The notes beneath the pieces were generated by a model. It saw nothing but the letters and a program-made list of their open reading frames with translations, made no database searches and was not told the DNA's origin. This document shows, in pieces, positions 31,904 through 38,229 of a DNA stretch of 39,749 bases (position 1 is the first letter of the stretch; every line of letters starts with the position of its first letter). Source of the DNA: Streptomyces sp. SolWspMP-5a-2 (GTDB lineage: Bacteria; Actinomycetota; Actinomycetes; Streptomycetales; Streptomycetaceae); assembly GCF_900091845.1 (NCBI RefSeq), contig NZ_FMCI01000337.1, positions 1 to 39,749 on the forward strand, given 5' to 3'. Both the position numbers and the translations under genes were made by a program.

Positions 31904-32839
31904 ATGACGAACCGGACGCCCGCCGCCGTCCCGCCCCGCGGCGACCAGCTCCCGGCGCACGCCGACCTGAACCTGCTGCGCACCTTTCTGGCCGTGTACC
32001 GGGCGGGGACCTTCACCGCGGCGGCGCCGCTGCTCGGTCTGTCGCAGCCGACCGTGACGGCGCAGATCCGCGCCCTGGAGCAGCAGACCGGGCGGGAGCT
32101 GTTCTCCCGGCTGCCGCGGGGCGTCGAGCCCACGCCGTACGCGCGTGAACTCGCCGCCAGGGTCGCCGCGCCGCTCGACGCGCTGGCCCGGCTGGAGGAC
32201 GGCGGCGCCGCCCCGGCCCCCGTCCGCGTCGCCGGGCCGCCGGAGCTGCTCGGCGCGCGGGTGCTGCCGTCGCTGGCGCCGCTGGTCGCGGACGGCGTCG
32301 AACTGCGCGTCGAGCAGGGGCTGTCCGAGCCGCTCCTCGACGCGTTGCGGGCCGGACGGCACGACCTGGTCGTCTCCACCCGGCGTCCGCGCGGCCGGAC
32401 CCTGGCCTCGGTGCCGCTGGCCGACGAGGAGTACCTGCTGGTCGCGGCGCCCGGGTGGGCCGGGCGGACCGGGACGGGCGGCGCGGATGCGGTGTGCGGC
32501 GCGCTGCGGGAGGTGCCGCTGGTGGCGTGCCCGGAGGACATGCCGACCCTGCGCCGCTACTGGCGGACGGCCTTCGGCAGGCAGCTCACCGCCCGCCCGG
32601 CGGTGACCGTGCCCGACCCGCGCGCCGTGCTCGCGGCCGTCGGCGCGGGCGCCGGGTACGGGCTGCTGCCCCGCGCGCTCTGCCGGGAGCGGTTGGACAG
32701 CGGCCGTCTCGCCCTGCTGCACTCCCCGCCGGAGCCACCGGCGTGCGCCCTGTTCCTGGTCCGGCGCCCCGGCACGGACGCCAACCCGGACGTGGCCCGC
32801 GTGCACGACCGGCTCGTGGCGGCGGCGCGCGCCTGGTAG
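31904..32839 (+). CDS. LysR-family transcriptional regulator
   Basis: A 311-residue LysR protein. The winged helix-turn-helix spans about residues 22-80 (LNLLRTFLAVYRAGTFTAAA, then LGLSQPTVTAQIRALEQ). It is followed by the two-lobed effector domain, with the pocket region GAGAGYGLLPRALCRE near the C-terminus. The ATG at 31904 has no ribosome site but a -10-like TAGTCT six bases ahead. It is divergent from the DJ-1/PfpI gene, the usual arrangement for a LysR regulator and its target. The effector is unknown; a reactive aldehyde or redox signal would fit the neighbour. Confidence 0.92.
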   Translation: MTNRTPAAVPPRGDQLPAHADLNLLRTFLAVYRAGTFTAAAPLLGLSQPTVTAQIRALEQQTGRELFSRLPRGVEPTPYARELAARVAAPLDALARLEDGGAAPAPVRVAGPPELLGARVLPSLAPLVADGVELRVEQGLSEPLLDALRAGRHDLVVSTRRPRGRTLASVPLADEEYLLVAAPGWAGRTGTGGADAVCGALREVPLVACPEDMPTLRRYWRTAFGRQLTARPAVTVPDPRAVLAAVGAGAGYGLLPRALCRERLDSGRLALLHSPPEPPACALFLVRRPGTDANPDVARVHDRLVAAARAW

Positions 32840-32947
32840 CCGTCACCCTCCCGTGGCCGGATTCGGCAGCGGTTTCGATTCATCGCGGCCGGACGGGGTA
32901 ACAGCGCGCACAACAGTCCGGGATCGAGTGTCGGTTGAGGAGGGCCC

Positions 32948-33352
32948 ATGGGCCTGGTGCAGGCTGCGGTGCTGGTGCTCGATTGCGCGGAGCCGATCGA
33001 ACTGGCCGAGTTCTACCATGAGTTGCTGGGCGGCGAGGTGCGGCCCGAAGTGGGCGGCGGCCGGGTCGAGTTGCTCGGTACGGACGGCACGCGGATCGTG
33101 TTCCGCCTGGATCTGAACGCCGTCGCGCCGAGCTGGCCGCGTCCCGACGACTCGCAACAGGCCCATCTGGAGCTGCTGGCCGCGTCGGAGGACCTGGACG
33201 AGGTGGAGCGCCGGATCGTCGGCCTGGGCGGGCGCCCGCTGGAGACCCGCGCCGATCACGGCCGCACCGACGACCGCTCCTACTCCGACCCGGCGGGCCA
33301 CCCGTTCTCGCTGCGCAGCCCGCAGCGGCCCGCCCCGCCGAAGACGAACTGA
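32948..33352 (+). CDS. VOC-family (glyoxalase/bleomycin-resistance fold) protein
   Basis: A 134-residue vicinal-oxygen-chelate protein with paired beta-alpha-beta-beta-beta halves: AVLVLDCAEPIELAEFYHELLGGEV, then QQAHLELLAASEDLDEVERRIVGLGG and YSDPAGHPFSLRS. The His in QAHLEL is the only clear metal-ligand candidate, and the Glu/His set of glyoxalase I is not complete, so catalysis is uncertain. GAGGAGG stands directly before ATG 32948. It is a single gene after the LysR gene. Confidence 0.87.
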   Translation: MGLVQAAVLVLDCAEPIELAEFYHELLGGEVRPEVGGGRVELLGTDGTRIVFRLDLNAVAPSWPRPDDSQQAHLELLAASEDLDEVERRIVGLGGRPLETRADHGRTDDRSYSDPAGHPFSLRSPQRPAPPKTN

Positions 33353-33399
33353 CCGGCGGAGCGTCCGGCGGCCGTCGCGGGCCGCGGTGACTGGAATCG

Positions 33400-33423
33400 T
33401 TCCGGCGGGGTACCCCGCCGGAA
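33400..33423. repeat. 24-bp perfect palindrome over a start codon
   Basis: Two 12-base arms, TTCCGGCGGGGT and ACCCCGCCGGAA, meet with no spacer. The last base is the A of the ATG at 33423. It lies 47 bases after the VOC stop, so it may act as that gene's terminator, as an operator, or as an RNA hairpin hiding the next start. Confidence 0.75.
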
Positions 33424-33757
33424 TGACTCCACAGATCATGTCCGTCCTCGCGACGGCACAGACGACCGGGACGACGGCGACCCACGCCGCCGCCCCCGGG
33501 GCGGTGACCCAGCTCGCCTTCCCGCAGGTGGCCGCGGCCGTCGTCCCCTTCGTGCTGGGACTGCTGCTCGTGCTCGGCCTGGTCTGGGCCGTACGGCGGG
33601 GCACCCGCTTCCGGCGCGGCGAACCGGGCCCCCGGACCCCGCCGAGCAGCCCCGGACGCCCGGCACCGAGGGCGACGAGGGACGCCCGACGGCGAACCGC
33701 CTCCCCGGCCACGACGGCACCACCCCCGACCGGCGCGGGAACGGCTGGAGCGACTAG
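33423..33757 (+). CDS. DUF6479-like small membrane protein, apparent frameshift
   Basis: A short hydrophilic N-terminus is followed by one transmembrane helix (AAAVVPFVLGLLLVLGLVWAV) and a basic RRGTRFRRGEPGP motif, as in small Streptomyces DUF6479-type proteins. After the C5 run at 33629-33633 the original frame (stop at 33800) becomes rich in A- and T-ending codons. The frame one base back has almost perfect GC-ending codons and reads DPAEQPRTPGTEGDEGRP to a TAG at 33755-33757. One missing C would restore a protein of about 111 residues. Start is unclear: ATG 33423 is buried in the palindrome, GTG 33387 and ATG 33438 are alternatives, and none has a good ribosome site. Function unknown. Confidence 0.6.
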
Positions 33758-33842
33758 GACGCCGCCGAGGGCCCGACCGGCGGGCGGCCTCCAGGCGTGA
33801 CGGCGCCGGACCGGCGGGCGGCCTCCGGCACGGCGCCGCCGG

Positions 33843-34700
33843 TCAGCGCACCGGCCGCTCCGAGCCCGCCGGGAACTCCTGCACCCCGAGCACCCGCAGC
33901 AGGGCGAGCCGTTCGCGGGTCTCGTCGTCCGCCGGGGTGAGCACCAGGAGCGCCTGCCCCTGGTCGGGGGTGAACAGGGTCTCGCAGTCCATCACCAGCG
34001 GGCCGACCCGCGGGTGCGGCAGCGTCTTGCGGTCGGCGCGGCGGACCGCCACCTCGTGGTCGGCCCAGAGGTCACGGAACGCGGGGCTCGCCGCCCGCAG
34101 CCGCTCGACGAGCCCGGTGACCACGGGGTCACCCGAACGGCGGCCCGCGACCGCGCGCAGATCGGCCACCAGTTGCCGGTCCCGCTGCTCCTGCTCCTCG
34201 GGCGGGCAGATCGCCCGGGTCTCCGGCTCGGTGAACCAGCGGTACGCGAGGTAGCGCCGGTCGCCGGTGAAGCCCGTGTGGTCGCCGTGCAGCAGCAGGG
34301 CCATCCGGTTCTGGGCCAGGATCTCGCCGAGGTCGGAGAGGACCAGCGCCGGGGTGTCGCCGAGCAGGTCGAGCATGCGCACCAGGCCCGCGCGGGCCTG
34401 CCCCCGCACCCCCTCGGGCGGCGGCGGCCGGTGTCCCGCCAGGTGGAAGAGGTGGTCGCGCTCGTCGTCGGAGAGCCGCAGCGCCCGCGCGAGGGCGCCC
34501 AGCAACTGCGGCGACGGCTGGCTGCTGCGGCCCTGTTCGAGGCGGACGACGTAGTCGACCGACATGCCGGCGAGCATCGCGACCTCCTCCCGGCGCAGCC
34601 CGCTGGTGCGGCGGCGGGGGCCGTCGGAGATGCCCGCCTCGGCGGGGCGGATCGCCTCACGGCGGCGGCGGAGGAAGTCGGCCAGCTCGTCTCGTTGCAT
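33843..34700 (-). CDS. XRE-type regulator with MmyB-like ligand-binding domain
   Basis: A 285-residue regulator. Residues about 1-80 form a lambda-repressor-type helix-turn-helix, with LRREEVAMLAGMSVDYVVRLEQ. The remainder is the PAS-like MmyB/MltR domain, marked by RYLAYRWFTEP and LWADHEVAVRR. Proteins of this type commonly sit beside, and repress, a divergent oxidoreductase gene. Here the partner is the aldo/keto reductase, with a 25-bp palindrome between them. Fatty-acid-like ligands have been proposed for the domain; the real inducer here is unknown. ATG 34700 begins with MQRDELADFLRRRRE, typical of the family. Confidence 0.92.
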   Translation of the reverse strand: MQRDELADFLRRRREAIRPAEAGISDGPRRRTSGLRREEVAMLAGMSVDYVVRLEQGRSSQPSPQLLGALARALRLSDDERDHLFHLAGHRPPPPEGVRGQARAGLVRMLDLLGDTPALVLSDLGEILAQNRMALLLHGDHTGFTGDRRYLAYRWFTEPETRAICPPEEQEQRDRQLVADLRAVAGRRSGDPVVTGLVERLRAASPAFRDLWADHEVAVRRADRKTLPHPRVGPLVMDCETLFTPDQGQALLVLTPADDETRERLALLRVLGVQEFPAGSERPVR

Positions 34701-34731
34701 GCCCCCATGGTCACCCCGCGCGGGCGGGCCG

Positions 34732-34756
34732 ATCCAGGGAGCGCCGCTCCCTGGAT
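34732..34756. promoter_or_regulatory. 25-bp operator between MmyB-type regulator and AKR
   Basis: Arms ATCCAGGGAGCG (34732-34743) and CGCTCCCTGGAT (34745-34756) pair perfectly around a single central C. It lies 31 bases from the regulator start and 70 bases from the reductase start, so one site can serve both directions. Confidence 0.85.
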
Positions 34757-34826
34757 GAACGCTCCGCTCCCGCCGCGCGCCGGGCGGGTCCAGGCTGGGG
34801 GCAGAACGACGACGAAGGAGAACGTG

Positions 34827-35822
34827 ATGCAGACACGAACCCTGTCCACCGGAGGTCCGGCCGTCTCCGCGCTCGGCCTGGGCGCGATGGGCATGTCCGG
34901 TGCCTACGGCGCGGCGGACCGCGCGGAGAGCATCGCCACCGTGCACGCCGCGCTGGACGCCGGCGTCACGCTGATCGACACCGGCGACTTCTACGGGATG
35001 GGCCACAACGAGCTGCTGCTCGCCGAGGCGCTGCGCGGCCGGGACCGGGACAGCTACCGGCTGAGCGTCAAGTTCGGGATGCTGCGCTCCCCCGGCCCCG
35101 GCTTCGGCGGACAGGACGGACGTCCGGAGGCGGTGAAGAACTTCCTCGCGTACTCGCTGACCCGGCTGGGCACCGACCACGTCGACATCTACCGCCCGGC
35201 CCGGCTCGACCCCGACGTGCCGATCGAGGAGACGGTGGGCGCGGTCAAGGAGATGATCGACGCCGGGTACGTGCGCCACCTCGGCCTGTCGGAGGTGGAC
35301 GCGGAGACGGTCCGCAGGGCGCACGCCGTGCACCCGGTCACCGACCTGCAGATCGAGTACTCGCTGATCTCGCGGGCGGTGGAGGACGAGGTGCTGCCCA
35401 CGCTGCGGGAGCTGGGGATCGGCCTGACCGCGTACGGCGTGCTGAGCCGCGGTCTGATCTCCGGGCACTGGTCGGCGGACCGGACCGCGGGCCCCGACGA
35501 CGGCCGCTCCTTCACCCCGCGGTTCGCCGCCGGGAACGTGGAGCACAACCTCACGCTGGTGGAGGCGCTGCGCCGGATCGCCGCGGCGAAGGGCTGCACC
35601 GTCGCCCAGCTCGCCATCGCCTGGGTGCTGGCCCGGGGCACGGACGTGGTGCCGCTGGTCGGCGCGCGGACCCGGGAGCGGCTGGCCGAGGCGCTGCCCG
35701 CGCTGGACGTGGAGCTGGACGAGGCCGATCTCGCGGAGATCGAGAAGGCGGTGCCCGCGGGTTCGGCGCGCGGGGACCGGTACCCGTCGGCGTTCATGTC
35801 GGGTCTCGGCGTGGGGAACTGA
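34827..35822 (+). CDS. Aldo/keto reductase with altered catalytic His
   Basis: A 331-residue NADPH-dependent (beta/alpha)8 oxidoreductase of the AKR superfamily. The tetrad residues Asp51 (LIDTGDFYG), Tyr56 and Lys82 (LSVKFG) are present. At the usual His position (YYLHRVDP in relatives) this protein reads YRPARLDP, placing Ala125 where His normally lies. The cofactor region is VVPLVGARTRERLAE. AAGGAG precedes ATG 34827. It is divergent from, and probably repressed by, the MmyB-type regulator. The His replacement may change pH dependence or substrate class, but this is inference and may be shared by a whole subfamily. Confidence 0.9.
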   Translation: MQTRTLSTGGPAVSALGLGAMGMSGAYGAADRAESIATVHAALDAGVTLIDTGDFYGMGHNELLLAEALRGRDRDSYRLSVKFGMLRSPGPGFGGQDGRPEAVKNFLAYSLTRLGTDHVDIYRPARLDPDVPIEETVGAVKEMIDAGYVRHLGLSEVDAETVRRAHAVHPVTDLQIEYSLISRAVEDEVLPTLRELGIGLTAYGVLSRGLISGHWSADRTAGPDDGRSFTPRFAAGNVEHNLTLVEALRRIAAAKGCTVAQLAIAWVLARGTDVVPLVGARTRERLAEALPALDVELDEADLAEIEKAVPAGSARGDRYPSAFMSGLGVGN

Positions 35823-36156
35823 GCCGCGCCTCCCGGCGTCAGCGGGGCGGGTCGTCGTTACCCACCTGCGGGTGAAGATCGGGACCGGCCCCGGGTGGCG
35901 TGCCGTGGCGAACGCCCGGGTCCGCCCGGTGTCCGCACGGGAGGCGGGCCGGATCGACCGTCAACACCGTGCATTCGGCGCATAAATGGACGTTGCAGGT
36001 AAGAGTCACAGCGATGTGGACGATCGGTAACACGATTCACGTATCGCCCGTGACTTCTTCACCCGGTGGGCAAGGTGGCTGTGCGACCGACCGGCCGCAC
36101 CCGCACACCGCACCGTCCCGCTCCGGGCGGGAGGTGCCGCACCAGCAGGGGGACCT
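35823..36156. other. 334-bp intergenic region, no gene recognised
   Basis: No frame here has convincing codon bias. A 64-codon minus-strand frame (35839-36033) has cysteines but no family resemblance, and I reject it. A weak dyad TCACG-N7-CGTGA lies at 36037-36053 and a small hairpin CACC-TGCG-GGTG at 35863-35874. The stretch 35965-36055 is less GC-rich than its surroundings and probably holds the promoter of the lamin-tail protein gene. I cannot assign -35 and -10. Confidence 0.5.
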
Positions 36157-36636
36157 GTGTCCGTTTCCACTTCTGTCAGCGCCCGTCGCCTGGCCGCCAC
36201 CGCGCTCGCGGCCGGCGCTCTCGTCGGGGCGGTGGCCCTGCCGGCGACCGCGGCCGACTCGGCCCGGCCGCACCGTCAGGCCGTGGAGATCAGCGGCGTC
36301 CAGCACGACGCCCCGGGACGTGACGACAACGCGCCGCGCTCCCTCAACCGGGAGTGGGTGGACATCACCAACCGCACCCGCGAGGCGGTGAACCTGAGCG
36401 GCTGGACGCTCGCGGACAACGCCGGCCACACCTACACGTTCCGCCACTACCGCCTGGACGGGCGGGCCACCGTCCGCGTCCACACCGGACGCGGCCACGA
36501 CACCCGGCTCGACCTCTTCCAGGACCGCCACCGCGAGATCCTCGACAACCGCGCGGGCACCGTGACCCTGCGCAACGACCACCGCCGGATCGTCTCCGAG
36601 TTCACCTGGGGCCGTCACCGCGGCGGCCGTCACTGA
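36157..36636 (+). CDS. Secreted lamin-tail-domain (LTD) protein
   Basis: A 159-residue exported protein. The signal peptide has RR at 10-11, a hydrophobic AATALAAGALVGAVAL core and a probable cleavage after ATA near residue 32. The mature part is a single lamin-tail-like beta-sandwich: EISGVQHDAPG, REWVDITNRTREAVNLSGWTL, then HTYTFRHYRLDG. Such domains occur in many Streptomyces secreted proteins, often fused to nucleases or peptidases; here it stands alone, with a basic His/Arg-rich tail. GTG 36157 follows a GGGGA. Function unknown; adhesion or nucleic-acid binding at the cell surface is possible. Confidence 0.85.
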   Translation: MSVSTSVSARRLAATALAAGALVGAVALPATAADSARPHRQAVEISGVQHDAPGRDDNAPRSLNREWVDITNRTREAVNLSGWTLADNAGHTYTFRHYRLDGRATVRVHTGRGHDTRLDLFQDRHREILDNRAGTVTLRNDHRRIVSEFTWGRHRGGRH

Positions 36637-36647
36637 TCACTCTTCCG

Positions 36648-36684
36648 ACCCCCGGGTGACCGACGCGCGGCGGCACCCGGGGGT
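36648..36684 (+). terminator. Strong terminator after the LTD gene
   Basis: ACCCCCGGGTG (36648-36658) and CACCCGGGGGT (36674-36684) form an 11-bp perfect stem with a 15-base loop, 12 bases after the stop codon. Confidence 0.85.
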
Positions 36685-36692
36685 GTGAGACC

Positions 36693-36728
36693 GGCGGTGC
36701 GTCGTCCCTCCCAGGGCGGCGCACCGCC
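36693..36728 (+). terminator. Second hairpin in tandem
   Basis: GGCGGTGCG (36693-36701) and CGCACCGCC (36720-36728) form a 9-bp perfect stem. The loop holds a small inner CCC/GGG pairing. It follows the first terminator by eight bases. Confidence 0.65.
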
Positions 36729-36742
36729 GACGCGCGTCCCGG

Positions 36743-36760
36743 ATGAGTACCGGTACTCAT
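36743..36760. promoter_or_regulatory. 18-bp palindrome upstream of the acyltransferase
   Basis: ATGAGTACCGGTACTCAT is a perfect palindrome 90 bases before the acyltransferase start. It is a candidate operator for an unlinked dimeric regulator. Confidence 0.6.
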
Positions 36761-36850
36761 GCACGCGGGGACGGGCACGGGCGACGATGCGGGTCAGGAG
36801 GGAGCGGTCGGCGCCGGTCACCGCTCCCGCGTCACCCGAAGGAGCCCCGC

Positions 36851-37510
36851 ATGCTCTCCGCCCTCGCCCGCGCGGTCGTCCCCGTCCTCGGCCGCCTGAC
36901 GGTGACGTCGGGCGCCGGCGGTGTCGCGCCGGGCAGCATCGTCGCGGCGAACCACACCGCGCTGATCGATCCGGGACTGGTGCTGGCGGCGCTGCGCCGG
37001 GCGGGGGTGGAGCCGGTGGTGCTGGCCGCGGCGGGGTTGTGGCGGGTGCCCGTGCTCGGGGGCTGCCTGACGCGTGAGGGTCATGTCCCGGTGCGCCGGG
37101 GAAGCGCCCGCGCGGCGGAGTCGCTGGGGCTCGCGGCGCGGGCGCTGGCCGCGGGCCGGGTGGTGGTGCTCTATCCGGAGGGCGGTCTGCCGTCGCGGCG
37201 GGACGCGGGCGACCGCGCGCCGGAGGCGTTCCGCAGCGGTCTGGCCCGTCTTGCGCTCGCGACCGGATCCCCGGTGGTGCCGCTGGGGCACGCGGGCGCC
37301 CGCCGGATCGTCTCGGGGAGCGGCATGAAGCAGCTCGCCGGGGTGTGCACGGCGCCGTTGCGGCGTCCCGCGCTGCACGTCCATCTCGGCGAACCGGTCA
37401 CTCCGTGCGGGGACGTGGCGGCGGCGACCGCCGAACTGCGGGCGGCCGTGCACCGCGCCTGGCGGCACGCGGTCGAACAGCTCGCGTCGGACGGCGGACG
37501 CCGGGGCTAG
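36851..37510 (+). CDS. 1-acylglycerol-3-phosphate acyltransferase-like protein (PlsC family)
   Basis: A 219-residue acyltransferase. The HX4D catalytic motif is NHTALID (34-40, His35 and Asp40). The acceptor-binding motif is YPEGGLPSRR (from about 109), where the more common FPEGT is varied. A hydrophobic N-terminus could associate with the membrane. ATG 36851 has GAAGGAG in front. It may acylate lysophosphatidic acid or another lysolipid; several paralogues usually exist in Streptomyces, so it may be specialised. It is a single gene downstream of tandem terminators and an 18-bp palindrome. Confidence 0.87.
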   Translation: MLSALARAVVPVLGRLTVTSGAGGVAPGSIVAANHTALIDPGLVLAALRRAGVEPVVLAAAGLWRVPVLGGCLTREGHVPVRRGSARAAESLGLAARALAAGRVVVLYPEGGLPSRRDAGDRAPEAFRSGLARLALATGSPVVPLGHAGARRIVSGSGMKQLAGVCTAPLRRPALHVHLGEPVTPCGDVAAATAELRAAVHRAWRHAVEQLASDGGRRG

Positions 37511-37558
37511 CCGCCGGACCACGGGACCGCCGGGTCGTCACCTCGCCGACTTCCATCA

Positions 37559-37582
37559 ACACTTGCGCAACCTTTAAAGTGT
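37559..37582 (+). promoter_or_regulatory. Leaderless-type promoter with overlapping dyads
   Basis: TAAAGT (37575-37580) lies seven bases before GTG 37588. It is overlapped by the inverted repeat ACACTT-N12-AAGTGT (37559-37582) and the palindrome TTGCGCAA (37563-37570). A regulator bound here would block the -10. Confidence 0.55.
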
Positions 37583-37587
37583 CGGGC

Positions 37588-37818
37588 GTGACGACAACCG
37601 AGGTGACGGGATGGGAGTCCGCCGTGCTCGACGGCGGCCCCGCTGACGGAATGCGGATGAAAGTGGCCGACCGGCCACGGGTGCTCCAGGTGACCTTCCC
37701 CTGCCGGACGGAGGCCGTGCCCGACGGTCCGAGGGTGGAGGCGGTGTTCATCTACCGGCGTGACTACGCGGTCACCCAGGAGCCACTGCGGTACGGCTTC
37801 GACATCGCGAGCCCCTGA
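37588..37818 (+). CDS. Small conserved-looking protein of unknown function
   Basis: A 76-residue protein beginning MTTTEVTGWESAVLDGGP (GTG start). It is predicted to be a small cytoplasmic beta-strand-rich domain, with VADRPRVLQVTFPCR and VEAVFIYRRDYA. The codon usage is fully typical and the segment DGGPADGMRMKV looks conserved, so I believe it is real, although I cannot name a family. There is no ribosome site; TAAAGT seven bases ahead suggests a leaderless message. A 14-base hairpin spans its stop codon. Confidence 0.7.
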   Translation: MTTTEVTGWESAVLDGGPADGMRMKVADRPRVLQVTFPCRTEAVPDGPRVEAVFIYRRDYAVTQEPLRYGFDIASP

Positions 37819-37824
37819 CGGGGC
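37811..37824 (+). terminator. Short hairpin over the stop codon
   Basis: GCCCC (37811-37815) pairs with GGGGC (37820-37824) around a TGAC loop containing the stop codon of the small protein gene. The stem is short; it could act as a terminator against the converging tatA transcript. Confidence 0.35.
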
Positions 37825-37850
37825 CTCCGGTCCGCCCGGTGGCCGACGGG

Positions 37851-38120
37851 TCAGCGGGCGGGCTGGGTGGCCTCGGTGACGGGGCGGGCGACGACGGGCT
37901 CCTCCTGCGCGGCGCGCACGGCCGGGCCGGTGACGTCGGCGGCGGTCGGCGCCCGGCGCTCGGCGTCGTCGTCCTTCATGGCCTTCGCCTCGCTCTTGAG
38001 GATGCGCATCGACTTGCCCAGACCGCGGGCCGCCTCGGGCAGCTTCTTCGAGCCGAACAGCACGATGACCACGAGGGCCACGATCAGCAGGTGCCAGGGT
38101 TCCAGTCCGTTGCGGAGCAT
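37851..38120 (-). CDS. tatA: TatA/E-family twin-arginine translocase subunit
   Basis: An 89-residue protein with the TatA layout: a short N-terminal membrane helix (LEPWHLLIVALVVIVLF), the FG hinge followed by SKKLPEAARGLGKSMRILKSEAKAM as the amphipathic helix, and an acidic, disordered tail. TatA forms the export pore of the Tat pathway, which the exported lactonase and possibly the BNR protein in this window would use. ATG 38120 has GAGGGG ahead. No tatC is adjacent, so this is probably a stand-alone paralogue rather than the main tatAC locus. A TTGCGCAA palindrome lies 71 bases upstream. Confidence 0.9.
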   Translation of the reverse strand: MLRNGLEPWHLLIVALVVIVLFGSKKLPEAARGLGKSMRILKSEAKAMKDDDAERRAPTAADVTGPAVRAAQEEPVVARPVTEATQPAR

Positions 38121-38189
38121 CCCGCACCCCTCTCTGTGTTTCCCACTCCGTCTGCGCGACGGCTCTCGGCGGGCGGCCTCGGTTGCCGC

Positions 38190-38199
38190 CTTGCGCAAC
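38190..38199. promoter_or_regulatory. CTTGCGCAAC element upstream of tatA
   Basis: This 10-base sequence contains the palindrome TTGCGCAA and is identical to the one at 37562-37571 in the promoter of the small protein gene. It may be a shared regulator site. Confidence 0.4.
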
Positions 38200-38229
38200 T
38201 GTACAACTCCGGTCTCCGGAGGGCTCCGG

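Noticed and set aside
32871..32882. CGATTCA-containing sequences resembling the rha LacI operator (also near 3141 and 36034)
   Set aside because: Only half of the palindrome is present and the neighbouring genes have no link to rhamnose.
33387..33800. DUF6479-like protein read in a single frame to 33800
   Set aside because: Beyond 33633 this frame uses many A/T-ending codons, unlike every other gene here, whereas the adjacent frame is fully typical.
35839..36033. 64-codon minus-strand frame in the 334-bp intergenic region
   Set aside because: No ribosome site, weak codon bias and no recognisable family.
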